From Friedmanniella sp. (GTDB lineage: Bacteria > Actinomycetota > Actinomycetes > Propionibacteriales > Propionibacteriaceae), in contig JAOPXW010000286.1 in NCBI GenBank assembly GCA_025964935.1, positions 1 to 28,470 on the forward strand: a stretch of 28,470 nucleotides of DNA, in the 5' to 3' direction. Positions 1-7,170 of this stretch are shown here, one piece after another (position 1 is the first letter of the stretch; the number at the start of each line of letters is the position of its first letter). A model generated the notes under the pieces. It did no database searches. It saw only the letters and a list, made by a program, of their open reading frames with translations, and was not told the origin of the DNA. Position numbers and translations under genes: made by a program.

Positions 1-151
1 ACTCGGCGGATCGTCACCGTGGCTGCTCCTCACCTCGACCTGTGGGCCCGAGATGTCACGCTAACCCCGGACCGGAGTGCCCGTCACCCTCGGCGGCCGC
101 CCTGGCCCCGAGCCGTTACGGGCCGGCTGCCCGGCCCCAGCGCTGGGCCCC

Positions 152-171
152 TGACCGTTAGTTGACCGATA
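152..171. promoter_or_regulatory. Direct repeat TGACCGNTA x2 upstream of the MFS efflux gene
   Basis: TGACCGTTA at 152-160 and TGACCGATA at 163-171 start exactly 11 bp apart, one helical turn, about 80-95 bp before the ATG of the efflux gene at 249. A TACACT hexamer at 170-175 could serve as a -10 box. The spacing suggests an operator for a regulator bound on one DNA face, or simply promoter-adjacent sequence. No regulator gene for it is seen in the window. Bases 1-151 hold no gene I can support. Confidence 0.3.
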
Positions 172-248
172 CACTTGTCCCCGTCACCGCCGACGATCTC
201 AGTCGGCGTCCTCGTGACCGCCGTACGCGCCTGCCTCGAAGGTCCGTC

Positions 249-1517
249 ATGGCCACTCTCACCCCCGCCCGCCGCTGGCTGGCTCTCCTCGCGCTCGCCC
301 TCGGTGGATTCGGCATCGGCACCACCGAGTTCGTCGCCATGGGCCTGCTGCCCAACATGGCCCGCGACCTGCTCCCCGCCCTGTACGCCGCCGCACCCGC
401 CCGGGCCGTCGCCACCTCGGGCTGGCTGATCAGCGCGTACGCCCTCGGGGTCGTCGTGGGCGCCCCCACCTTCGCGGTGCTGTCGGTGCGGATGTCGCGC
501 ACCCGGCTGCTGCTGGCGCTGGTCGGGGTGTTCATCCTCGGCACGGTCGCCTCGGCCCTGCTGCCCAGCTTCGGCTGGGTGCTGGCCGCCCGGTTCGTGG
601 CCGCCCTCCCCCACGGCGCCTTCTTCGGCACGGCCGCCCTCGTCGCGGGGCGGATCCTCGGCCCGGGCAACCGGGGCAAGGGCATCGCCTTCGTGCTGTC
701 GGGGCTGACCGTGGCCAACGTGGTCGGGGTCCCGCTGATCACCCGGCTGGGCCAGCTGGCCGGCTGGCGCGTCGCCTACCTCTGCGTCGCGGCCATCTTC
801 GCGCTGACCCTCGTCGCCATCGTGCTCTGCGTGCCCCGGCAGCCGGCCAGCCCCACCGCGTCCATCCGGGCCGAGCTGCGGGTCTTCCGTAAGCCCCAAC
901 TCTGGCTGATGATGGCGGTCGGCGCCGTCGGCTTCGCGGGGTTCTTCGCCGTCTACTCCTACGTCGCCGAGGTGGTCCGCCAGGAGGCGCACCTGAGCGA
1001 GTCCTTCGTCCCGTGGCTGCTGGTCGCCATCGGGCTGGGGATGACGGTGGGCAACCTCTTCGGCGGCTGGGCCGCGGACAAGAACCTGAACCGCACCCTG
1101 CGGTTGGGCTTCCCCGTCTTCATCGCCTCGATGGCCGCCTTCGCGCTGACCGCGGGCTCACCGGTGGCGCTGATCGTCTGCGGGTTCGCCGTGGGGGCCA
1201 GCAACCTGGCCCTGATCCCCGCCGTCCAGACCCGGCTGATCGCGGTGTCGGCCGAGGCCGAGATGATCGGCGCGGCCCTGGTGCACTCCGCGCTCAACCT
1301 GGGCAACAGCCTCGGCGCCGTCCTGGGCGGCGCGGCCATCGCGGCCGGCTGGGGCTACCGCGCCCCGACCTGGGTCGGCGTCGTCCTCGGCACCCTGGGC
1401 TTCGGACTGCTGATCCTCAGCCTGCGGGCCGACCGTACGCCGCCGCCGGCCCCGGCTGGCGAGCACGCCCGCGCCGCAGCGCGCGACTCCCAGCCGGCTG
1501 CGGCCCTCGCCCGCTGA
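249..1517 (+). CDS. MFS transporter, DHA1-type drug/metabolite efflux pump
   Basis: A 422-residue inner-membrane carrier predicted to export drugs or small metabolites by proton antiport. The first helix holds GTTEFVAMGLLP, typical of the DHA1 branch (AraJ/Cmx/YdhP-like proteins). About 12 hydrophobic helices follow, with a basic cytoplasmic loop between the sixth and seventh (near PRQPASP) and a second-half motif-A-like loop GGWAADKNLNR. The reading frame is open from a TTG at 162, but the ATG at 249 is preferred: it has a GAAGG-type ribosome site and begins just before the first helix, while the 29 extra residues are arginine-rich and unlike the family. The gene stands alone, and a strong hairpin follows the stop. 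The substrate cannot be told from the sequence. Confidence 0.88.
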   Translation: MATLTPARRWLALLALALGGFGIGTTEFVAMGLLPNMARDLLPALYAAAPARAVATSGWLISAYALGVVVGAPTFAVLSVRMSRTRLLLALVGVFILGTVASALLPSFGWVLAARFVAALPHGAFFGTAALVAGRILGPGNRGKGIAFVLSGLTVANVVGVPLITRLGQLAGWRVAYLCVAAIFALTLVAIVLCVPRQPASPTASIRAELRVFRKPQLWLMMAVGAVGFAGFFAVYSYVAEVVRQEAHLSESFVPWLLVAIGLGMTVGNLFGGWAADKNLNRTLRLGFPVFIASMAAFALTAGSPVALIVCGFAVGASNLALIPAVQTRLIAVSAEAEMIGAALVHSALNLGNSLGAVLGGAAIAAGWGYRAPTWVGVVLGTLGFGLLILSLRADRTPPPAPAGEHARAAARDSQPAAALAR

Positions 1518-1525
1518 CACGCCAA

Positions 1526-1557
1526 GGGCCGCCGTCGAGTCTCCTCGACGACGGCCC
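1526..1557. terminator. Bidirectional hairpin terminator between convergent genes
   Basis: Two 14-nt arms, 1526-1539 and 1544-1557, pair with a single mismatch around a TCTC loop. The hairpin sits 8 bp after the MFS stop and 12 bp after the stop of the converging 45-aa gene, so it can serve both. It has no clear U-tract, as is common in high-GC actinomycetes. Confidence 0.65.
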
Positions 1558-1569
1558 GGGTGACGGGGG

Positions 1570-1707
1570 TCAGCGGCGCTTGGCGGCCAGCTTGCTGACG
1601 GCGTCCTTGATCTTGCGCTGGTTCTCCGGCTTCGACAGCTCGCGCTGCGCAACCTGGATGACCTTGGCGACGACGGCGCCCTTGACCAGACCTCGGATCA
1701 TGCTCAT
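1570..1707 (-). CDS. Small basic hypothetical protein (45 aa)
   Basis: A 45-residue lysine/arginine-rich protein with no recognised domain. It can be read as one amphipathic helix: a hydrophobic stretch (GLVKGAVVAKVIQVAQ) followed by a charged tail ending in KLAAKRR. The start is chosen because GGAG lies 7 nt upstream of the ATG at 1707; the longer open frame to 1797 reads into unlikely sequence. It is transcribed toward the MFS gene and shares its terminator hairpin. It lies downstream of the aldehyde dehydrogenase on the same strand, with a possible terminator between them, so it probably has its own promoter. Function unknown; a nucleic-acid-binding or membrane-associated peptide is only a guess. 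Confidence 0.6.
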   Translation of the reverse strand: MSMIRGLVKGAVVAKVIQVAQRELSKPENQRKIKDAVSKLAAKRR

Positions 1708-1805
1708 GTCTTCTCCGTTTCGGTGGATGTGCGGTGGCGTGGACCCGCGAGCCCCCGCCGGGATGATCCCGACGGGCCACCACGCGGCCGCCTCCATTCT
1801 GCCAG

Positions 1806-1827
1806 GCCCCGGCCCCGACCCCGGGGC
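1806..1827 (-). terminator. Putative terminator downstream of the aldehyde dehydrogenase gene
   Basis: GCCCCGG at 1806-1812 pairs with CCGGGGC at 1821-1827 around an 8-nt loop, about 40 bp after the dehydrogenase stop. It is very GC-rich and has no U-tract. It is plausible but not distinctive in this GC background. The rest of 1708-1865 shows no gene. Confidence 0.35.
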
Positions 1828-1865
1828 TGCTCAGGGTCCAACGGGGGTCGGCGCAGGTCGATCCC

Positions 1866-3479
1866 TCAGGAGAAGTCGACGCCCTGGGCCAGGGGCAGCT
1901 CGTGGGAGTAGTTGACCGTGTTGGTCGCCCGTCGCATGTAGGCCCGCCAGGCGTCCGACCCGGACTCGCGACCACCGCCGGTGCTCTTCTCGCCGCCGAA
2001 CGCACCCCCGATCTCGGCTCCCGAGGTCCCGATGTTGACGTTGACGATCCCGCAGTCGGAGCCGTCCGCGGCCATGAACAGCTCCGCCTCCCGCTGGTCG
2101 GAGGTGAAGATGCTGGACGACAGGCCCTGCGGCACCCCGTTGTGCAGGGTGACCGCCTCGGCGAAGTCCCGGTAGGTCAACACGTAGAGGATCGGCGCGA
2201 AGGTCTCGCGCCGGACCACCGCGGTCTGGGCGGGCATCCGGACCAGGGCCGGGCGGGCGTAGAAGGCCGCGCCGGCCCTGTCCGCGTCGTCGCCCTCCCC
2301 CGCCGCCTCGCCCACGGCGACGCGCTCGCCGCCGACGACGACCTGGCCGCCGTCGGCCCGGGCCTGCTCGAGGGCGGCGGTCATGGCGGCGTACGAGCGG
2401 GCGTTGATCAGTGGGCCGACCAGGGTGCCGGTGGCGAAGGGGTCACCGATGGGGAGCTTCGCGTACGCCGCCGCCAGCCGCTCGACCAGCCCGTCGACCA
2501 CCGACTCGTGCACGATCAGCCGCCGCAGGGTGGTGCACCGCTGCCCGGCCGTCCCCGCGGCGGAGAAGACGATGCCGCGGACGGCGAGCTCCAGGTCGGC
2601 TGAGGGGGTCACGACGGCCGCGTTGTTGCCGCCGAGCTCGAGGATGCTGCGGCCGTAGCGGGCCGCGACCCGCGGGCCCACCTCGGCCCCCATCCGCTCC
2701 GACCCGGTGGCCGAGAGGACCGGGACCAGCGGGCTGTCGACCAGCGGCGAGGCCCCCGCGACGTCGGTCACGACGACCGCGTTCAGGTGGGCCGGGGCGC
2801 CGACGTCGGCGGCCGCCCGGTCCAGCAGGGCGGCCGAGGCCAGCGCGACCAGCGGCGTGGTCTCCGACGGCTTCCAGACCACGGTGTCGCCGCAGACCAG
2901 CGCGAGGGCGGTGTTCCAGGCCCAGACGGCGGCCGGGAAGTTGAAGGCCGAGATGACCGCGACCACCCCGACCGGGTGCCAGGTCTCCATCAGCCGGTGG
3001 CCGGGCCGCTCCGAGGGCATGGTGCGCCCGTCGAGCTGGCGCGAGAGCCCGACGGCGAAGTCGCAGATGTCGATCATCTCCTGCACCTCGCCCAGCGCCT
3101 CGGAGGTGATCTTGCCGACCTCGACCCCGATCAGGTCGGCCAGGTCGGTCTTGTGCTCGGTGAGCAGCTGGCCGAGGCGTTTGACCAGGGCGCCGCGGAC
3201 CGGCGCCGGCACCGTACGCCAGGTCAGGAACGCCTTGTGGGCGCGGGCGACCGCCGCCTCGACGTCGCTGGGTCCAGCCATGGTCAGCTCGGCCACGACC
3301 CCGCCGGTCACCGGGGACCGGACCGCGAGCGGGGTGGTGCCGGGCAGCGCCGTCGGGTCGGCCCCGCACCGCGCCAGGGCGGCGGCGGCCCGCTCCCGGA
3401 GCTCGGCCGTGCGGGGGCTGGCGACGGGTCGGTCGCGGTCGGGCGCAGCGAGGGGGTGGCCTTCGGTCGGGCTGGTCAT
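1866..3479 (-). CDS. amaB: ALDH7-family aldehyde dehydrogenase, likely L-aminoadipate-semialdehyde dehydrogenase
   Basis: A 537-residue NAD(P)-dependent aldehyde dehydrogenase. The catalytic cysteine is Cys315 in TAGQRCTTLRR and the general base is Glu281 in ELGGNNA. Asn180 in SAFNFPAAVW supports the oxyanion site, and KPSE near residue 203 contacts the cofactor. ELGGNNA and GQRCTTLRR are typical of ALDH7 (antiquitin), which oxidises 2-aminoadipate semialdehyde to 2-aminoadipate in lysine/pipecolate breakdown. The neighbouring amine oxidase and HglS-type gene support this role. The frame stays open upstream to 3812 through a 15-bp tandem repeat, but that stretch is low-complexity and overlaps the oxidase gene, so the ATG at 3479 is taken. 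Its ribosome site (GGAA, about 10 nt away) is weak. It probably follows the oxidase in one transcript. Other semialdehydes remain possible substrates. Confidence 0.85.
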   Translation of the reverse strand: MTSPTEGHPLAAPDRDRPVASPRTAELRERAAAALARCGADPTALPGTTPLAVRSPVTGGVVAELTMAGPSDVEAAVARAHKAFLTWRTVPAPVRGALVKRLGQLLTEHKTDLADLIGVEVGKITSEALGEVQEMIDICDFAVGLSRQLDGRTMPSERPGHRLMETWHPVGVVAVISAFNFPAAVWAWNTALALVCGDTVVWKPSETTPLVALASAALLDRAAADVGAPAHLNAVVVTDVAGASPLVDSPLVPVLSATGSERMGAEVGPRVAARYGRSILELGGNNAAVVTPSADLELAVRGIVFSAAGTAGQRCTTLRRLIVHESVVDGLVERLAAAYAKLPIGDPFATGTLVGPLINARSYAAMTAALEQARADGGQVVVGGERVAVGEAAGEGDDADRAGAAFYARPALVRMPAQTAVVRRETFAPILYVLTYRDFAEAVTLHNGVPQGLSSSIFTSDQREAELFMAADGSDCGIVNVNIGTSGAEIGGAFGGEKSTGGGRESGSDAWRAYMRRATNTVNYSHELPLAQGVDFS

Positions 3480-3498
3480 CGCGGGTCGGTTCCGTTCT

Positions 3499-3588
3499 GT
3501 GGTGAGGCGTGCAGTGGTGAGGCGTGCAGTAGCGAGGCGTGCAGTGGTGAGGCGTGCAGTGGTGAGGCGCGCGGTCGTGAGGGCGTGC
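3499..3588. repeat. 15-bp tandem repeat, six units, between amine oxidase and dehydrogenase genes
   Basis: Six consecutive 15-nt units, consensus GTGGTGAGGCGTGCA, fill 3499-3588. Units 1, 2 and 4 are identical, unit 3 differs at two bases, and units 5-6 are more diverged. The array occupies most of the 142-bp gap between the oxidase stop (3622) and the dehydrogenase start (3479). Read in the dehydrogenase frame it would encode repeated LTTAR, but no start codon precedes it outside the oxidase gene, so I treat it as noncoding. Confidence 0.9.
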
Positions 3589-3621
3589 CGGAGGGGGCAG
3601 GGGGGGTGCTGGGCGCGGGCA

Positions 3622-4779
3622 TCAGATGATCCCCAGCTCGGTGCGGACGGCGGGGCGGGCGAAGCGGGCGACGTCGAAGGCCGAGACGTCCACCACCGGG
3701 TCGCAGCCCAGATAGAGATCCCGGAGGCACTCCCCCACGGCCGGGCCCTGCAGGAACCCGTGGCCGGAGAAGCCGTTGGCGTAGAGGAAGCGGAAGCCGG
3801 CGTCGGCCTCACCGACCAGGGCGTTGCAGTCCGGGGTCATCTCGTAGAGGCCGGCCCAGCCGGAGCTGATCGGGAGCTCGGCGACCGCGGGGGCGAACGT
3901 CCGGAGCGCGGCGCGGAGGTCGCCGTGCCAGTCGGTGCTCACGCTGCGGTCGTAGCCGGCGGCCTGCGCCGGATCGGCCCAGCCGAGCAGCAGACCGCCG
4001 TCCTCGGCGCAGTGGAAGTAGGCCGTGGTCGAGTAGTCGATGGTGAACGGCACCGGGACCGGGCGCGGGGTCAGCGGCGGGGTGAAGGCGATCTGGCGGC
4101 GCAGCGGCGTGACCGGCAGCTCGACCCCGGCCCAGCGTCCGACCTCGCCCGACCAGGCTCCGGCGGTGCAGACCACGGCCGGCGTCTCGTAGACCGTTCC
4201 GTCCGCGATCTCCACCAGGGCTCGTCCTCCCACTGCGGTCAGGCCGACGACGGGGGTGCCGGTGCGGATCTCGGCCCCGAGTGCGGTGGCGGCGGCCGCG
4301 TAGCCGGCCACGACCGAGGCCGGGCGGGCGAACCCGTCGGTCGGTGACCAGGCCGCCGCGACCAGGTTGTCCCCGGCGAGTGCGGGGCAGCGCTCGACGG
4401 CCTCAGCCGCGGAGATCAGGCGGCTCGGCACCCCGAGGTCGTTCTGGACGGCGATGCTGGCCTCGAACCGGGGCAGGTCGTCGGGGTCGCGTACGGCGAA
4501 GAGATATCCCACCTGCTGCAGCCCGATGTCGACCCCGACCTCCTCGGGAAAGCGACGGAAGGCCTCGAGGCTGCGCTGACCGAGGGCGATGTTGGTCGGG
4601 TCGGAGAAGTAGGCGCGCACCCCACCGAGCGGCTTGCCCGAGGACCCGCTGGCCAGCTCGCCCCGCTCCAGCAGGGTGACCCCGACCCCGGCCCGTGCGA
4701 GCTGGTACGCCGTGGCCGTCCCCATGATCCCGCCGCCGACGATCACGACATCACGGCGTACGGTGTTGCTGCGCCCCAT
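3622..4779 (-). CDS. amaA: FAD-dependent amine oxidase, probable L-pipecolate oxidase/dehydrogenase
   Basis: A 385-residue flavoprotein of the DAO/sarcosine-oxidase-beta family. The N-terminal Rossmann fold shows VVIVGGGIMG (dinucleotide motif GGGIMG at residues 15-20) and an acidic strand end LLERGE. GSSGKPLGGVR follows, and the C-terminus has the family signature GWAGLYEMTPDCNALVG and ANGFSGHGF. Such enzymes oxidise secondary or N-methylated amino acids (sarcosine, proline, pipecolate). An ALDH7 dehydrogenase downstream and an HglS-type gene divergent from it point to L-pipecolate oxidation to piperideine-6-carboxylate. The start at 4779 has AAGGGG about 7 nt upstream; the frame extends 16 codons further without support. 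D-proline or sarcosine cannot be excluded as substrates. Confidence 0.72.
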   Translation of the reverse strand: MGRSNTVRRDVVIVGGGIMGTATAYQLARAGVGVTLLERGELASGSSGKPLGGVRAYFSDPTNIALGQRSLEAFRRFPEEVGVDIGLQQVGYLFAVRDPDDLPRFEASIAVQNDLGVPSRLISAAEAVERCPALAGDNLVAAAWSPTDGFARPASVVAGYAAAATALGAEIRTGTPVVGLTAVGGRALVEIADGTVYETPAVVCTAGAWSGEVGRWAGVELPVTPLRRQIAFTPPLTPRPVPVPFTIDYSTTAYFHCAEDGGLLLGWADPAQAAGYDRSVSTDWHGDLRAALRTFAPAVAELPISSGWAGLYEMTPDCNALVGEADAGFRFLYANGFSGHGFLQGPAVGECLRDLYLGCDPVVDVSAFDVARFARPAVRTELGII

Positions 4780-4817
4780 GCCGCACCCCTTCAACTTCTG
4801 GTCGCTCTCCCCGCCTC

Positions 4818-4838
4818 CGACCCGCAATCGTGCGGTCG
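4818..4838. promoter_or_regulatory. Interrupted palindrome in the divergent amaA/hglS promoter region
   Basis: CGACCCGCA (4818-4826) and TGCGGTCG (4831-4838) are inverted repeats with one bulged C, around ATCG. The site lies in the 131-bp gap between the divergent amine oxidase and hglS-like genes, 40 bp before the first and 72 bp before the second. It could be an operator that couples the two transcripts. No regulator gene is adjacent. Confidence 0.3.
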
Positions 4839-4910
4839 GGCGGCGGTGTGCAGCAACAATCTATCGACTACCCGCACCGACCCGCCCGTCGGAGCGTCAG
4901 GAGACCGCCG

Positions 4911-6290
4911 ATGGCTTCCGTCAGCACCACCGAGCTGCGGGCCCGGTTCGCCCGGACCCTGTCGAGACTCTACGGCCGGGAGGTGCCGGCCTACACGACC
5001 CTGGTCGAGGTGGCGCACCAGGTGAACGCCGACGTGGCCGCCCGGCTGGGGGCCGGGGCGGAGCGGCTGGGGAGCCTGGACCGGGTCACCGCGGAGCGGC
5101 ACGGCGCGATCCGGGTCGGGACCCCCACCGAGATGGCCCAGGTGGCGCGGGTCTTCGGCGCACTGGGGATGCAGCCGTGCGGGTTCTACGACCTCCGCGA
5201 CGCCTCGACCAGTTCGGTGCCGGTGGTCTCGACGGCGTTCCGGCCCACCGACCCCGACGAGCTGGCCCTGAACCCGTTCCGGGTCTTCACCTCCCTGCTG
5301 GCGACCAGCGACCGACGGTTCTTCTCCGCCGAGCTGTCCGGGCGGTTGGAGTCCTTCCTGGCGGCCCGCGAGCTGTTCTCGCCCCGGCTGCTCGAGCTGG
5401 CCGACCGGGCCGGGGCCGGGGGTGGGCTGGCGGAGGCCGACGCGACGGAGTTCCTGGAGCGCGCCGCCGGGTCCTTCGCCCTCTCCACCGAGCCGATCGA
5501 CCGGGCCTGGTACGAGGAGCTCGCCCAGATCTCCGCCGTCGCCGCCGACATCGGAGGGGTCCGCTCCACCCACATCAACCACCTCACCCCGCGGGTGCTG
5601 GACATCGACGCCCTGTACGCCGCGATGTCGGCCCGGGGCATCGCCATGATCGACGCCATCCAGGGTCCGCCCCGGTGGTCGGGACCCGACGTGCTGCTCC
5701 GGCAGACCTCGTTCCGGGCCCTGGCCGAGCCGCGTCGCTTCGCCGAGGCCGACGGGACGATCAGCGAGGGCACCCTGCGGGTCCGCTTCGGAGAGGTCGA
5801 GGCCCGCGGCATCGCCCTGACCCCGGCCGGCCGGGCCCGGTACGACGCCGGAATGGCGGCCCTGGACGAGGCGGGGGCGGCGTACGACTCCGAGGCGGCG
5901 GCCGAGATTTGGGGTCGGCATCTGCCCCGGACCGAGACCGAGCTCTTCGACCAGGGTCTCGGTGTCTACACCGTCCACACGGTCGCGGACCGCCCCAGCG
6001 TCGGGCCGGCCCCGCAGGTGAGTGTGACCGAGCTGGTCCGGCAGGGCTGGCTGCGGACCGAGCCGGTGGTCTACGAGGACTTCCTGCCCCGGTCGGCGGC
6101 CGGCATCTTCCAGTCCAACCTGACCGAGACCGGGACCAAGGACGCCAGCCTGAGCGGGGCGGACCTGGACGAGGACTGGCTGGCCGGGGTGCTGGGCCGG
6201 GAGCTGCACGACCCGTACGACCTGTACGCCGCCCAGCACGAGGCGAGCGTGCGGCGGGCCCTGGTCGACCTCGGGCTGGCGCACCCGTAG
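4911..6290 (+). CDS. hglS: 2-oxoadipate dioxygenase/decarboxylase, HglS/YdcJ (DUF1338) family
   Basis: A 459-residue protein close to the usual length of HglS (about 464 aa). This Fe(II) VOC-fold enzyme converts 2-oxoadipate and O2 to D-2-hydroxyglutarate and CO2 in D-lysine/pipecolate catabolism. HGAIR at residues 64-68 supplies the metal-binding His and substrate-binding Arg. THINHLTPR (His221/His224) holds the second metal His. FGEVEARG (Glu295 or Glu297) holds the metal Glu. The start is the ATG at 4911 with AGGAG 7 nt upstream; the frame opens earlier at 4830 without a site. It is divergent from the amaA/amaB-like pair and probably co-regulated with it. The aminotransferase making 2-oxoadipate and the D-2-hydroxyglutarate dehydrogenase are not in the window. 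Family assignment is firm; substrate is by family and context. Confidence 0.85.
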   Translation: MASVSTTELRARFARTLSRLYGREVPAYTTLVEVAHQVNADVAARLGAGAERLGSLDRVTAERHGAIRVGTPTEMAQVARVFGALGMQPCGFYDLRDASTSSVPVVSTAFRPTDPDELALNPFRVFTSLLATSDRRFFSAELSGRLESFLAARELFSPRLLELADRAGAGGGLAEADATEFLERAAGSFALSTEPIDRAWYEELAQISAVAADIGGVRSTHINHLTPRVLDIDALYAAMSARGIAMIDAIQGPPRWSGPDVLLRQTSFRALAEPRRFAEADGTISEGTLRVRFGEVEARGIALTPAGRARYDAGMAALDEAGAAYDSEAAAEIWGRHLPRTETELFDQGLGVYTVHTVADRPSVGPAPQVSVTELVRQGWLRTEPVVYEDFLPRSAAGIFQSNLTETGTKDASLSGADLDEDWLAGVLGRELHDPYDLYAAQHEASVRRALVDLGLAHP

Positions 6291-6308
6291 GCGTCCGGAC
6301 AGCAAGAG

Positions 6309-6352
6309 AGTCGGTACCTAGCCTGCTCGGGGGTTCAGGTTAGGTACCGACT
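6309..6352. terminator. Long hairpin after hglS (17-bp stem)
   Basis: AGTCGGTACCTA (6309-6320) is perfectly complementary to TAGGTACCGACT (6341-6352). Pairing continues inward through a G-U wobble and CCTG/CAGG, giving a 17-bp stem and a 10-nt loop. It begins 19 nt after the hglS stop. It lacks a U-tract but is far stronger than chance and less GC-biased than its surroundings. Terminator is the simplest reading; a protein-binding palindrome built on GGTACC is the alternative. Confidence 0.6.
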
Positions 6353-6387
6353 ACACCTCTCATATCGCTCGCCGCGGGCGACGTGTT

Positions 6388-6405
6388 ACGTGAGGTGCGT
6401 CACGT
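6388..6405. promoter_or_regulatory. Perfect palindrome ACGTGA-N6-TCACGT upstream of an orphan membrane gene
   Basis: ACGTGA (6388-6393) and TCACGT (6400-6405) form a perfect inverted repeat with a 6-bp spacer. It ends 25 bp before the putative -10 box (TACCCT) of the gene starting at 6446, so it would cover or abut the -35 region. The geometry suits a dimeric repressor or activator. The cognate regulator is unknown. Confidence 0.4.
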
Positions 6406-6430
6406 TCCGCGACGCCCCCGGCCCAGCCGG

Positions 6431-6436
6431 TACCCT
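6431..6436 (+). promoter_or_regulatory. Putative -10 box of a leaderless transcript
   Basis: TACCCT at 6431-6436 fits the actinobacterial -10 pattern TANNNT. It ends 9 nt before the ATG at 6446, which has no ribosome-binding site, so transcription may start at or next to the start codon. No good -35 hexamer is visible at standard spacing. Confidence 0.4.
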
Positions 6437-6445
6437 GACCCGGTT

Positions 6446-6985
6446 ATGAATTTCAACGGGCTGACCTTCAGCCGACCACGCATCCTGGCCGTCGCGGGAG
6501 CCGTCCTGCTCGTGGTGGTCGGCAGCGTGCTGCCCTACCTCCGGCTGGACTACATCGACTACACCGTCCAGCTGACGCACTTCCACGCCTCGCTGTTCCC
6601 CTCCGCCACCTTCGTCCGCGGCGTCGACCCGGTCTGGCTGCCGTCCTACTCACCCGGCCCCCAGTACGGCCGGCTGCAGCTGGCGCTCAACGTGTTCAAC
6701 CTCGGACCCTCGTTCCACCAGATCGGGGCCGTCGTCGCGGTGCTGACGCTGGCCTGCCTGTTCCAGGACGAGATCAACAAGTTCTTCTGGTGGCCTTTGC
6801 ACCTCGCCGGCTGGCTGCTGGCGATCGCCGTGCTGCCCCTGGTCGTCGGGCTGGTCCTGCTGCGCCAGGCCGATGTGACCGTGGGCATCGACCCCGGTTT
6901 CGTTCCCCTCACCCTCGCCGGGATCCTGGTCCTCTGGGCCACCTTCCGGTCGCACAAGCGGATCGACACGTACGCGAGCATCTGA
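6446..6985 (+). CDS. Hypothetical four-helix membrane protein
   Basis: A 179-residue integral membrane protein of no family I recognise. Hydrophobic helices lie near residues 11-32, 89-113, 117-140 and 150-168. A polar extracytoplasmic segment with many aromatics (about 33-85) joins the first two. The tail is basic (RSHKRIDTYASI). The ATG at 6446 is taken because it opens just before the first helix; an in-frame GTG or ATG further up would lack a ribosome site. The start appears leaderless, with TACCCT just upstream and a perfect palindrome ahead of that. It is bounded by the hglS hairpin on the left and converging dnaB on the right, so it is probably a single-gene transcript. Confidence 0.75.
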   Translation: MNFNGLTFSRPRILAVAGAVLLVVVGSVLPYLRLDYIDYTVQLTHFHASLFPSATFVRGVDPVWLPSYSPGPQYGRLQLALNVFNLGPSFHQIGAVVAVLTLACLFQDEINKFFWWPLHLAGWLLAIAVLPLVVGLVLLRQADVTVGIDPGFVPLTLAGILVLWATFRSHKRIDTYASI

Positions 6986-7106
6986 GGGACGCGGCGGTCG
7001 TGCGCAAGACCACGGCGGCGAGAACTCGAGACGCATGACCGCCCGTCGGACGGTCGGCTGGTGCACGAGATCCAGCCCGGCGGCCGCGAAGACGTGGGGC
7101 GTGGTC

Positions 7107-7146
7107 GCCCTCGGGCTGCTTCCGGCCCAGGACCTCGGCCGAGGGC
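7107..7146 (-). terminator. Putative dnaB terminator hairpin
   Basis: GCCCTCGG (7107-7114) pairs perfectly with CCGAGGGC (7139-7146) around a 24-nt loop that contains part of a 12-bp palindrome (7133-7144). It begins 25 bp after the dnaB stop. There is no U-tract. The rest of the gap 6986-7170 holds no supportable gene. Confidence 0.4.
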
Positions 7147-7170
7147 CGCATCGTTGCGCCGGCGACCCGC

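Noticed and set aside
84..992. Long open frames opposite the MFS gene and many similar antisense frames across the window
   Set aside because: Their translations are Gly/Arg/Pro/Ala-rich low-complexity sequence, the usual shadow of high-GC coding DNA, with no domains or ribosome sites.
3499..3588. CRISPR array
   Set aside because: The units are 15 bp, directly adjacent with no spacers, and no cas genes are present.
3480..3812. N-terminal extension of the aldehyde dehydrogenase frame to 3812
   Set aside because: It runs through the 15-bp repeat and out-of-frame oxidase sequence; family proteins begin near the 3479 ATG.
6329..6352. DtxR/IdeR iron box in the hglS downstream hairpin (AGGTTAG core)
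   Set aside because: Only the core matches and the symmetry is that of the larger GGTACC stem, not of the 19-bp iron box; it also lies downstream of a gene.
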